DNA of 64,000 nt from CALANV01 sp036381615 (GTDB lineage Bacteria; Pseudomonadota; Alphaproteobacteria; CACIAM-22H2), in NCBI GenBank assembly GCA_036381615.1, contig DASVCL010000066.1:123089-187088 (forward strand). Reading direction: 5' to 3'. Below the pieces are notes generated by a model. The model had not been told where the DNA came from and did not search any database. It saw nothing but the letters and a program-made list of their open reading frames with translations. Every line of letters starts with the position of its first letter. The stretch's first letter is position 1. A program made the translations under genes and the position numbers. Below, in pieces: positions 1-8,007 of this stretch.

Positions 1-551
1 AGCTTCCACCGGACGAGGATCGCCAGCGCAAAGGCGCCCCCGACGAACATGCCCAGCCGCCCCATCAACGGCGCTATGCCGATATCGAGTTCGACGCCAA
101 GGAGCGCCAGAGCCAAGGGCGGCTGGACGAGGGGCTGGAGAATCGAGGTGGCCAGCATCGCGATCAGGGCCAGCGGCGCGTCGAGCCCGAGCATCAGCGC
201 AAAGGTCGGAACCGAGATCAGGACGGGCGAGGAGGACATCAAGAGGAGCGCATGTCCGAGCGACTCCGGCAGGGGCACAAGCCGCAATGCCGCCCACATG
301 ACGAGCGGTGCGCCGAGCAGGAGCCACAGCACCACAAGGGCGGCGCGCCCGGGCCGGCGCGCGTAGGCGAGGGCTTGGGCCCAGTCGATCCGAAGCAGGG
401 TCGCCGTCAGCAGGACGATCACGGACGGCGCAAGCAGGGGGCGCAGGATGTGCGCGAGGTCAGGCAACAGGAGCCCGACGAACAATGCGACCGCGAGGAG
501 CGGTGACGCGCGCCGATTGCAGAAATCGAGGAGCCGGGAGAGGGATTTCAT
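1..551 (-). CDS. Membrane transporter, bile acid:Na+ symporter-like (partial, 3' end cut)
   Basis: The minus-strand frame is open from an ATG at 551 to the left edge, giving 183 codons without a stop. The protein begins MKSLSRLLDFCN and consists of successive hydrophobic helices, among them stretches rich in LLAVALFVGLLLP and LVVLWLLLGAPLVMW. A proline-containing segment, SSSPVLISVPTFALMLG, resembles the crossover region of the BASS/SBF symporter fold. The subfamily is inferred from that pattern; membrane location is clear. The C-terminal part lies outside the window. It is divergent from the SulP gene, with about 190 bp between the two starts. Confidence 0.6.
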   Translation of the reverse strand, partial: MKSLSRLLDFCNRRASPLLAVALFVGLLLPDLAHILRPLLAPSVIVLLTATLLRIDWAQALAYARRPGRAALVVLWLLLGAPLVMWAALRLVPLPESLGHALLLMSSSPVLISVPTFALMLGLDAPLALIAMLATSILQPLVQPPLALALLGVELDIGIAPLMGRLGMFVGGAFALAILVRWK

Positions 552-745
552 GACCGGACGGCGCGAGGTGAGCGGAGTTGCGGGCTTCGGTAACCTGGAA
601 TCATGTCGACCCGATGCGCGATTTTGCCGCGACGCGTATACGTTGCGCGCATGACCGCGCGGGATTAAGCTTCGCGCCCGGTCGTTTTTGCCATCAGCCT
701 GCCTCCCCCGCCAGATCCCTCTCTCCCGCTAGATCCCTGGATCCG

Positions 746-2485
746 ATGTCCACTCCTGCCCGGACCGACAGCCCGCAGTGGCATTTGTTCGTCCCGAAAC
801 TCTTCACTGTCCTCAGGCTTGGCTACACGTTCGACGATTTTCGCGCCGACGTCATCGCCGGCCTCACGGTCGCGATCGTGGCGTTGCCGCTTGCGATGGC
901 CCTCGCCATCGCTTCCGGAACCACGCCGGATCGCGGTCTCTACACGGCGATCGTTGCTGGCTTTCTCACCTCGTTTCTGGGCGGCAGCCGATATCAGATC
1001 GGCGGCCCGACCGGGGCATTCGTCGTCGTCGTGTTCAATGTCATCCAGCAGCACGGCTATGACGGTCTGGTCATTGCGACGATCATGGCCGGCCTGATGC
1101 TGCTGGTGTTCGGGTTCGCGCGGCTCGGCACGTTCATCAAGTACATTCCGCACCCGGTTGTAACCGGCTTCACGGCCGGAATTGCGGTGATCATCTTCTC
1201 GAGCCAGGTGAAGGACCTCCTCGGCTTGAGCATGCAGACCGTCCCCGCCGACTTCATCCCGAAATGGAAGGCGTTCATCGAAAATATCGGCAGCTTCGAC
1301 CCTGCCGCGTTCGGCATTGCGGCCGGAACGCTGACGGTCATATTTCTCATCCGGCGTTATAAGCCGTCGCTGCCGGCTTTCCTGATCGGCGTCATCTTCG
1401 GCTCGGCGGCCGTTGCCGCCTTCGGGCTTCCGATCGAGACGATCGGGTCGCGCTTCGGTGGCATCCCGAACACATTGCCCACGCCATCACTTCCGGAATT
1501 CGGTATCGAACGCATCATCGAGCTGGTGCCGAGCGCATTCACGATCGCACTTCTATCCGCCATCGAATCGCTGCTGTGCGCCGTCGTCGCCGACGGCATG
1601 ACCGGTCGCAAGCATCGTTCCAACTGCGAGCTCGTCGCGCAGGGGGTGGCCAACATCGCATCGGCGGTCATGGGCGGCATCCCGGCGACCGGGGCCATCG
1701 CGCGCACCGCGACGAACATTCGCTCGGGCGCGCGTTCGCCGGTGGCCGGCATGATGCATGCCGTTTTCCTGCTTCTGTTCATGGTCGCGCTGGCACCGCT
1801 CGCGTCCTACATTCCGCTGGCGAGCCTCGCTGCCGTCCTGGTCGTCGTCGCCTGGAACATGAGCGAGCACGAGCGCTTCCGCCACCTGATGTCGGCCCCC
1901 GCCGGGGACCGCGTCGTCATGCTGTTGACCTTTGCCCTGACCGTGCTCGTCGACCTCACCGTCGGCATCCAGGTCGGCGTCCTGCTCGCGGCCGTTCTGT
2001 TCATGCACCGCATGGCCGAGGCCGTGGAAGTTCAGAACGACATCAAGCTGATCATGCAGGACGAGGACGACTTCACCCGGCCGGCCACGCAGGATATGCG
2101 GCGCCAGATCCCGCCGGACGTCGAAGTGTTCCAGCTGAACGGTCCGTTTTTCTTCGGCGCCACGGCCCGCCTCGGCGATGTCCTGAACCAGATCCGTCAG
2201 CCGCCCAGGGTGTTCATCCTGCGCATGCGCAACGTGCCGGTGATCGATGCGAGCGGCGTTGCGGCCTTGAGCGAGTTCCTTTCCCGCTGTCGAGCCCAGG
2301 GAACCCGGGTGATCCTCTCCGGCCTGCAGCCGGTCCCCCGGCGGGTCTTGGATCAGATGGGGGTGCGGCCGGGGCCGGAATCGTTCACGCTGGCGCCGGA
2401 CTTCGAAGCGGCGCTGCGGATGGCACGCGAGGGAGATGCCGAGATCGGCCTGGCGGCAAAGGCGCCGGTCGCCGCAGCGACTTGA
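746..2485 (+). CDS. SulP family anion transporter with STAS domain
   Basis: This is a 579-residue inner-membrane transporter of the SLC26/SulP family (sulfate, bicarbonate or other anions). The first half holds the SulP signature around residues 36-75 (DVIAGLTVAIVALPLAMALA) followed by many hydrophobic helices. The C-terminal STAS domain runs from about residue 459 to 560, with IDASG at 500-504 containing the Ser that corresponds to the regulated Ser of anti-sigma antagonists. No carbonic anhydrase or CNMP domain is fused. The frame is open further upstream to 578, but those 56 residues are low-complexity and unlike the family, so the ATG at 746 is preferred. The substrate cannot be read from the sequence. 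The thioesterase gene starts 10 bp downstream and may share the transcript. Confidence 0.93.
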   Translation: MSTPARTDSPQWHLFVPKLFTVLRLGYTFDDFRADVIAGLTVAIVALPLAMALAIASGTTPDRGLYTAIVAGFLTSFLGGSRYQIGGPTGAFVVVVFNVIQQHGYDGLVIATIMAGLMLLVFGFARLGTFIKYIPHPVVTGFTAGIAVIIFSSQVKDLLGLSMQTVPADFIPKWKAFIENIGSFDPAAFGIAAGTLTVIFLIRRYKPSLPAFLIGVIFGSAAVAAFGLPIETIGSRFGGIPNTLPTPSLPEFGIERIIELVPSAFTIALLSAIESLLCAVVADGMTGRKHRSNCELVAQGVANIASAVMGGIPATGAIARTATNIRSGARSPVAGMMHAVFLLLFMVALAPLASYIPLASLAAVLVVVAWNMSEHERFRHLMSAPAGDRVVMLLTFALTVLVDLTVGIQVGVLLAAVLFMHRMAEAVEVQNDIKLIMQDEDDFTRPATQDMRRQIPPDVEVFQLNGPFFFGATARLGDVLNQIRQPPRVFILRMRNVPVIDASGVAALSEFLSRCRAQGTRVILSGLQPVPRRVLDQMGVRPGPESFTLAPDFEAALRMAREGDAEIGLAAKAPVAAAT

Positions 2486-2495
2486 GACGGCGCTC

Positions 2496-2999
2496 ATGAC
2501 GATGATGTCGGCGATACCGGCGCCGTTCGACGCGCACCGCGAGACCGTCCGGCCGGAGTGGATCGACTACAACGACCACATGAACGTTGCGTTCTATGTG
2601 CTGGTGTTCGACCACGGCACGGATGCATTCTTTGAGTGGCTCGGCATGGGAGAGACATACCGGCGGCGGACGAACTGCTCGTCGATGGCCCTCGAGACCC
2701 ACATTACGTATCAGGGCGAAGTCCGGCTCGGCGATCCGCTGCGCGTTACGACGCAGCTCGTCGGTTTCGATGCGAAGCGGATCCATTTCTTTCACCGGAT
2801 GTACCATGCCGAGAAAGGTTATCTTGCGGCAACCTACGAGTGTCTGAGCGTACATGTCGACCTCGGACAACGCCGTTCGGCGCCGTTCCCGCCTGATTTG
2901 CATCGGCGACTGTCCGACGTCGCCACCGCTCACGCGTGCCTCCCTCGCCCGGCGGAACTGGGGCGCAGCGTCGGGCTTGGGCGCGGCCGTCCGATTTAG
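2496..2999 (+). CDS. Acyl-CoA thioesterase, hotdog fold (4HBT type)
   Basis: A 167-residue single hotdog-domain protein. The N-terminal motif DYNDHMNV at residues 24-31 matches the catalytic loop of 4-hydroxybenzoyl-CoA thioesterase-like enzymes, where the Asp and the Asn-x-His-Met-Asn segment lie at the active site. The segment WLGMGETYRRR with a later ETHITYQGEV is typical of the thioesterases found near carnitine/betaine catabolism genes, but no such genes are present here, so the substrate is unknown. The start was taken at the ATG at 2496, just after the SulP stop; another ATG lies at 2505. The C-terminal 25 residues look poorly ordered. It converges on the HtrA-like gene with 18 bp between stops. 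Confidence 0.85.
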   Translation: MTMMSAIPAPFDAHRETVRPEWIDYNDHMNVAFYVLVFDHGTDAFFEWLGMGETYRRRTNCSSMALETHITYQGEVRLGDPLRVTTQLVGFDAKRIHFFHRMYHAEKGYLAATYECLSVHVDLGQRRSAPFPPDLHRRLSDVATAHACLPRPAELGRSVGLGRGRPI

Positions 3000-3017
3000 C
3001 GCGACCTGTACCGCGGA

Positions 3018-4025
3018 TTAGTAGGATCGCTTCAGGCGCAGATGATCGCGCCTGTCCATGGACTTGACCTCGACGTTGCGCAGCTGCGAGCCCTGCAGCA
3101 GGTTGAGCGGAACCGTCACACCGGCATCCCCGAGCCCCCAGACCTTGCGATAGAAATCGGCAAGGTCCTGCGGTGTCTCGCCGGCGACGCCGACGATCAG
3201 GTCTCCCGCGCGGATTCCGGCCCGCTCGGCTGGACTGTCCGGCACGACCCGTGTCACGACCAGCCGACCGCGAACCTCTTCGGTGTTGACCCCGAGCCAC
3301 GGCTTGCCGGGTTCCGCGCGTCGCCCGGCAGCGAGGAGATCGCCCAGGATCGGCTTCAGGCGGTCGATGGGCACGAACATGTTGCCCGGGAAGTGGACGC
3401 CGGTGCCTGTCGCATCGCCGACGATCAGCGAACCGACGCCGATCAGACTGCCATTGCGATCAAGCAGCGCCGCGCCGCTCCAGGCCGGATGGGGCGGGGC
3501 AGTGAAGATCGCGTCGTCCAACAGGTACTCCCAGGACCCGGCGAATGTTCTCTTGGAAACGACAAAGGCCGGTGCGGCCATGTCCGGGCCGCCATGGCTG
3601 GCGATCAGCACGGGATCGCGCGCGGCGGCATTTTCTGATCGGCCCAGGGGGATCGGCCGGACATTGAGCGGCGACATGGCACGCAGCAGGCCGAATCCGC
3701 TCTCGTGATCGTAGCCGATGACCTGGGCGGGTACCGTCCGGCCATCTGATCCCGTGATCTCCGCACCGTCCGCCTCGACCATCAAATAGCCGATGGTGAC
3801 CACCAGTCCTGCCTGGTCGATGACGATGCCGCTGCCTTCGCGCTCGCGACCGAGCGTATCGGCCGTACGGGCATCATCGGCCACGGTTGTCTTGATCCGG
3901 ACCACGGCTGCAAGGATGTCCTGGATCGATTGCGCCGGCACCGGTGCGGGCGCGGCGACAGCCAGAAGGAGGACGACACCCAATCGGCGGCTGAGCCAGG
4001 CGAAGCGGTCGCGATGCCGTCTCAT
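3018..4025 (-). CDS. HtrA/DegP-like periplasmic PDZ protein with degenerate active site
   Basis: A 335-residue exported protein. Residues 13-31 form a signal peptide ending APVPA before QS. Residues 35-230 have the trypsin-like HtrA layout, and residues 240-325 form one PDZ domain (PWLGV, then SPAERAGIRAGDLIVGV). The oxyanion-loop Ser is present (S183 in WSGAAL). However, the position of the catalytic His in the family's TNxHV motif is TIGYL here (Tyr80), and the TDLAVL Asp position is SGFGLL (Gly110). It therefore probably binds but does not cleave substrates, acting as a chaperone or sensor; this is inference. The ATG at 4025 is chosen because GGAG lies 6 nt upstream; ATGs at 4049 and 4193 are in frame. 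It is divergent from uvrD. Confidence 0.87.
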   Translation of the reverse strand: MRRHRDRFAWLSRRLGVVLLLAVAAPAPVPAQSIQDILAAVVRIKTTVADDARTADTLGREREGSGIVIDQAGLVVTIGYLMVEADGAEITGSDGRTVPAQVIGYDHESGFGLLRAMSPLNVRPIPLGRSENAAARDPVLIASHGGPDMAAPAFVVSKRTFAGSWEYLLDDAIFTAPPHPAWSGAALLDRNGSLIGVGSLIVGDATGTGVHFPGNMFVPIDRLKPILGDLLAAGRRAEPGKPWLGVNTEEVRGRLVVTRVVPDSPAERAGIRAGDLIVGVAGETPQDLADFYRKVWGLGDAGVTVPLNLLQGSQLRNVEVKSMDRRDHLRLKRSY

Positions 4026-4150
4026 GCGGAACTCCGTTCCGGTTTGCATCCGCCCCCACCGGGAACATAGCACAATCGTGCCCCCGGGGCAGGCCGGTGT
4101 CGGGGGACGACGGAATGGCCGTGACACGCCGGTGTGAACCCGCGACGTGG

Positions 4151-4161
4151 TGCTATATATA
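4151..4161 (+). promoter_or_regulatory. Putative extended -10 of uvrD promoter
   Basis: TGC followed by TATATATA sits immediately upstream of the uvrD ATG, with TGn plus TATATA matching an extended -10 element. The nearest TATATA hexamer ends 7 nt before the ATG, so a transcript from this promoter would start at or very near the start codon. No good -35 box is visible and no Shine-Dalgarno precedes the ATG. Confidence 0.4.
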
Positions 4162-4168
4162 CCAGCGC

Positions 4169-6403
4169 ATGTCATCCGCTTCCGAATCGGCACGGGCGCT
4201 CACGCCCTCCTATCTCGATACGCTCAATCCGCCCCAGCGCGAGGCGGTCGAAACCACCGAGGGGCCGCTGCTCGTTCTGGCCGGCGCCGGGACCGGCAAG
4301 ACCCGAGTGCTCATTACCCGTCTTGCGCATATCTTGATGCTGCGCCGCGCGTACCCCTCGCAGATCCTTGCCGTCACGTTCACGAACAAGGCGGCGCGTG
4401 AGATGCGCGACCGCGTGGGCGAGATGATCGGCGGGGCGGTAGAAGGGCTGTGGCTCGGAACGTTTCACGCCCTTGCCGCGCGCATGCTGCGCCGGCATGC
4501 CGAGCTCGTCGGGTTGAAACCCAATTTCACGATCCTCGACACGGACGACCAGATCCGGTTGGTCAAGCAGGTCCTATCCGCCGCCAATATCGACGACAAG
4601 AAGTGGCCGGCGCGCGTCGTCCTGTCGGTGATCGAGCGGTGGAAGGACCGGGGGTTGACCCCCGATCGCGTTCCCGCGGATGCGGCGGGCGAGCTCGCGG
4701 CCGGCCGCATGATCGAGCTGTACCGGGAGTACCAGGACCGGCTGAAGACGCTAAATGCCGCCGATTTCGGCGACCTGCTGCTGCATGGCTTGACGATCTT
4801 CACGACCCGCCCGGACGTCCTCGAGGAATGGCAGAGCCGGTTCCGGTACATCCTGGTCGACGAGTACCAGGACACCAACGTCGCGCAGTACCTTTGGTTG
4901 CGGCTGCTGGCGCAGCGCCACCGCAACATCTGCTGCGTCGGCGACGACGACCAGTCGATCTACAGCTGGCGTGGCGCCGAGGTCGGCAACATCCTGCGGT
5001 TTGAGCGCGATTTCCCCGGTGCGCGGGTCGTCCGGCTCGAGCAGAACTATCGCTCCACGCGCCATATCCTGGGGGCGGCGGCCGCGCTCATCGCGCATAA
5101 CAAGGGACGGCTCGGCAAGACCCTGTGGACCGCCGAACCCGGCGGCGAGAAGGTCGTCGTCCGCGGCGTCTGGGACGGCGAGGAAGAGGCGCGCTGGGTC
5201 GGCGAGGAGATCGAGGCGCTTCATCGCAAGGGGGAGCGGCTCGGCGGAATGGCGGTGCTCGTACGTGCCGGCTTTCAGACGCGCGAATTCGAAGAGCGCT
5301 TCATCACCCTGGGCGTTCCCTATCGCGTCGTCGGCGGCCCCCGCTTCTATGAGCGGCAGGAGATCCGCGATGCGATCGCCTATTTGCGCGTGACGGTGCA
5401 GCCGGACGACGATCTTGCGTTCGAGCGCATCGTCAATGTCCCGCGGCGCGGTCTCGGTGAGGCGACGATCCAGGCCATTCACCGGCTGGCGCGGTCGCGC
5501 AAGCAGTCGCTCGTGGCATCGGCTCGGGCGCTGGTCGAGACCGACGACCTGAAGCCGCAGGCGCGCAACGCGCTGCGGCGCCTGCTCGACGATTTCACAC
5601 GCTGGTCGGCGCAGCTCGAGACAATGCATCATGCCGAGCTTGCGCAGCTGATCCTTGACGAATCCGGCTACACGGCCATGTGGCAGGCCGACAAGTCGGC
5701 CGAGGCGCCCGGCCGTCTCGAAAACCTCAAGGAACTGATCACGGCGATCGAGGAGTTCGAGACGCTGGATGGTTTTCTCGAACACGTCAGCCTGGTCATG
5801 GAGAATGCCGATGGGCCGCCGGGGGAGATGGTCAATCTTATGACGCTCCACAGTGCCAAGGGCCTCGAGTTCGACACGGTGTTTCTGCCGGGATGGGAGG
5901 AAGGCCTGTTCCCGCATCCTCGCGCACTCGACGAGAATGGCGAGCAGGCGCTGGAAGAGGAGCGGCGCCTGGCGCATGTCGGCCTCACGCGGGCCCGGAC
6001 GCGGGCGTTCGTTTCGTTTGCCGCCAACCGACGAATTCACAACATGTGGCAATCGAGCGTGCCGTCCCGGTTCGTCGCCGAGCTTCCCGCGGAACACGTC
6101 GAGATCGTCAGCGACCAGGGGCTGTGGGGGGCGACGGCGCATGGCTTCGGCGGCGTCGGTGCGGGCGGGCTGGGTTTCGGGCGCGGTGCGGCAGGCCGCT
6201 TCAAGGGACCTCTCATCGAAGGACGCGCCGAGTTGGTGCCGCCGCGGCGGCCGCCATCAAAGCCGTTCGAGAAGGGCTCGCGCGTGTTTCATCAGAAATT
6301 CGGTTACGGCAGGGTCGTCGCCGTCGAGGCAGGCAAGCTCGATATCGAGTTCGAGCATGCCGGACGCAAGCGCGTGATGGACTCCTTCGTCGAGCCGGCC
6401 TGA
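4169..6403 (+). CDS. uvrD: ATP-dependent DNA helicase UvrD/PcrA
   Basis: A 744-residue superfamily 1A 3'-5' helicase for nucleotide-excision and mismatch repair and for clearing stalled polymerases. Visible motifs are the Walker A AGAGTGKT at 38-45, the Walker B VDEYQDTN near residue 230, motif III GDDDQSIYSWRGAEVG, motif IV LEQNYRST, and the late LMTLHSAKGLEFD and VGLTRAR motifs. The C-terminus (SRVFHQKFGYGRVV) is the Tudor-like domain that binds RNA polymerase in PcrA/UvrD. Length is normal for alphaproteobacteria. The ATG at 4169 gives the expected N-terminus; there is no Shine-Dalgarno there, and a TATATA element lies just upstream. prmA follows 8 bp after the stop. Confidence 0.97.
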   Translation: MSSASESARALTPSYLDTLNPPQREAVETTEGPLLVLAGAGTGKTRVLITRLAHILMLRRAYPSQILAVTFTNKAAREMRDRVGEMIGGAVEGLWLGTFHALAARMLRRHAELVGLKPNFTILDTDDQIRLVKQVLSAANIDDKKWPARVVLSVIERWKDRGLTPDRVPADAAGELAAGRMIELYREYQDRLKTLNAADFGDLLLHGLTIFTTRPDVLEEWQSRFRYILVDEYQDTNVAQYLWLRLLAQRHRNICCVGDDDQSIYSWRGAEVGNILRFERDFPGARVVRLEQNYRSTRHILGAAAALIAHNKGRLGKTLWTAEPGGEKVVVRGVWDGEEEARWVGEEIEALHRKGERLGGMAVLVRAGFQTREFEERFITLGVPYRVVGGPRFYERQEIRDAIAYLRVTVQPDDDLAFERIVNVPRRGLGEATIQAIHRLARSRKQSLVASARALVETDDLKPQARNALRRLLDDFTRWSAQLETMHHAELAQLILDESGYTAMWQADKSAEAPGRLENLKELITAIEEFETLDGFLEHVSLVMENADGPPGEMVNLMTLHSAKGLEFDTVFLPGWEEGLFPHPRALDENGEQALEEERRLAHVGLTRARTRAFVSFAANRRIHNMWQSSVPSRFVAELPAEHVEIVSDQGLWGATAHGFGGVGAGGLGFGRGAAGRFKGPLIEGRAELVPPRRPPSKPFEKGSRVFHQKFGYGRVVAVEAGKLDIEFEHAGRKRVMDSFVEPA

Positions 6404-6410
6404 GTGCGAC

Positions 6411-7331
6411 ATGTCCACCGTTGAGATTTGGCGTATTGAGCTGGTCGCCGATGCCGTCAGCCAGGCGACCTATGCCGCCGCGCTCGAGGAGATTTCGGCG
6501 TCGCTGTCGGCATTCGAGACGGCGCCGGGCGGACCGTGGCGAATCGAAGCTCTTTTGACCGCGGAGCCCGATCGCGAGGCGGTGGCCGCACGCCTTGCCG
6601 CCGCCGCCGCGTCGCTCGGCCGCGAGGCGCCGAAGCCGATCATCGAGCGGATGCCGGACATCGATTGGGTTGCGGAGAACCGCCGCTCCTTTCCGCCCCT
6701 GCGCGTCGGCCGATTCTTCGTCTACGGATCGCACTACCGGGGGCAGATTCCGGCCGGTGCCCGGGCGATCACGCTCGATGCGGGCATGGCCTTCGGCTCC
6801 GGCGAGCACGCGACCACGCGCGGCTGTCTGCTCGCCCTCGACGCGGAGGCCAAGCGCCGCCGGCTCGGCCGGGCACTCGACGTGGGATGCGGGTCGGGGA
6901 TACTCGCGATCGCCATGGCCAAGGCATGGCCTGCGGTGCGTCCGGCCGGCATCGTCGCCGCCGACATCGATCCCGACTCGGTCAGGATCGCGCGCGAGAA
7001 CGTTCAGCGAAACAAGGTCGCGCACGCGGTCCGCGTGCGATGGAGCAACGGGTTGAACCGGATTCGCGTACGTCGCGGCTATGACGCGGTCGTCGCGAAT
7101 ATTCTTGCGAATCCGCTCCGCCGGCTCGCCGGGGACATCAGCCGTGCCGCACGGCCGGGCGGCATCGTGATTCTCTCAGGGCTTCTGGGCAGTCAGGAAA
7201 ACGAGGTACGGGCTGCCTATCGCGCCCGAGGACTCGTCCTCGTCGGGCGTCTGGCGCTCGACGGCTGGCACACGCTCGTCCTCAAACGGACGAAACGTGG
7301 CCGGCATCAAACGGCGGCCGCTTCGCTCTAG
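6411..7331 (+). CDS. prmA: Ribosomal protein L11 methyltransferase
   Basis: A 306-residue SAM-dependent methyltransferase that trimethylates ribosomal protein L11. The N-terminal substrate-recognition domain ends near residue 95. It is followed by the conserved ITLDAGMAFGSGEHATTRGCL, the SAM-binding motif LDVGCGSGILAIAMA around 154-168, the acidic ADIDPDSV, and the NILANPL active-site loop near 229-235. Length is normal. The gap from uvrD is 8 bp, so the two are probably cotranscribed. It ends tail-to-tail with the DUF1127 gene, 41 bp away. Confidence 0.95.
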   Translation: MSTVEIWRIELVADAVSQATYAAALEEISASLSAFETAPGGPWRIEALLTAEPDREAVAARLAAAAASLGREAPKPIIERMPDIDWVAENRRSFPPLRVGRFFVYGSHYRGQIPAGARAITLDAGMAFGSGEHATTRGCLLALDAEAKRRRLGRALDVGCGSGILAIAMAKAWPAVRPAGIVAADIDPDSVRIARENVQRNKVAHAVRVRWSNGLNRIRVRRGYDAVVANILANPLRRLAGDISRAARPGGIVILSGLLGSQENEVRAAYRARGLVLVGRLALDGWHTLVLKRTKRGRHQTAAASL

Positions 7332-7372
7332 GCGCACCCGGCCGCCGTATGTTGATGCGGTACACCGTGTCG

Positions 7373-7759
7373 TCAGGCCGCGACCTGCGGCCGATTGACG
7401 TTGGCACTGCGCTGCGGAGCGGGACGCTGCTGCACCACCCGCTCGACCCGGTTCTCGGGTACCCACAGGCCGGCCGCGACGCGCGGGATATCGGTACGGC
7501 TGATGCCGATATCCGCCAGCATCCGGTCGTCAAGGGCGGAGAGTTCGCGATACGTCGCCTGATACTCGCGCCAGACTTGGTAGGGCATGAGAACCGCGTT
7601 CAGCAGCTTGGCGATGCCACGGCCGAGCTTACGGAACAGCTTGGCAAACTCCTCGGCCTGCATGCGCCGCGCCGCCTGATAGATCTCCACGGTGTCCACC
7701 GGCTGGAGCTTGAAGCTGATTTCGCTCCACCGGTTTTCCCGATCGTTACTTGCCCACAT
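7373..7759 (-). CDS. DUF1127 domain protein
   Basis: A 128-residue basic protein. Its DUF1127 core lies near residues 70-102 (YRELSALDDRMLADIGISR), the arginine-rich YjiS-type motif; such proteins in alphaproteobacteria are small and in some species bind RNA. Here the core is embedded in a longer protein with an N-terminal half (EIYQAARRMQAEEFAKLFRKLG) that looks helical and a disordered QRPAPQRS tail. The start at 7759 is set by AGGAG 8 nt upstream. The long AT-rich leader up to about 8000 contains a perfect inverted repeat. No enzymatic function is expected. Confidence 0.82.
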   Translation of the reverse strand: MWASNDRENRWSEISFKLQPVDTVEIYQAARRMQAEEFAKLFRKLGRGIAKLLNAVLMPYQVWREYQATYRELSALDDRMLADIGISRTDIPRVAAGLWVPENRVERVVQQRPAPQRSANVNRPQVAA

Positions 7760-7832
7760 GATACAGTCTCCTAAACCGTTGGCGGGGCGCCTTTGGCCGC
7801 GCACCGCATCGTCGGGCCCCGTCAGCCCGTAT

Positions 7833-7856
7833 CGATATCCACAAGATAGGATATCG
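7833..7856. promoter_or_regulatory. Perfect 8-bp inverted repeat, candidate operator
   Basis: The arms CGATATCC and GGATATCG are separated by 8 nt. It lies in the divergent region between the DUF1127 gene (start 7759) and the aminopeptidase gene (start 8008), 74 bp upstream of the DUF1127 start. The arms are too AT-balanced, and the repeat too far from any stop codon, for a terminator. A dimeric regulator site is the simplest reading; the regulator is unknown. Confidence 0.4.
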
Positions 7857-8007
7857 CTGGTTGCACAGCAGCAGGACATATTGCGTTGCAGCAATGCAGA
7901 AATCGCATGACACTTTTATGTGTAAAATAAACCACTTAGAAAGGGTTCGCGGCGGAACCGAGGCAATGTTGGAGAGCCGGATTGGTGCAGTGCAGAAAGA
8001 GTAGGAG

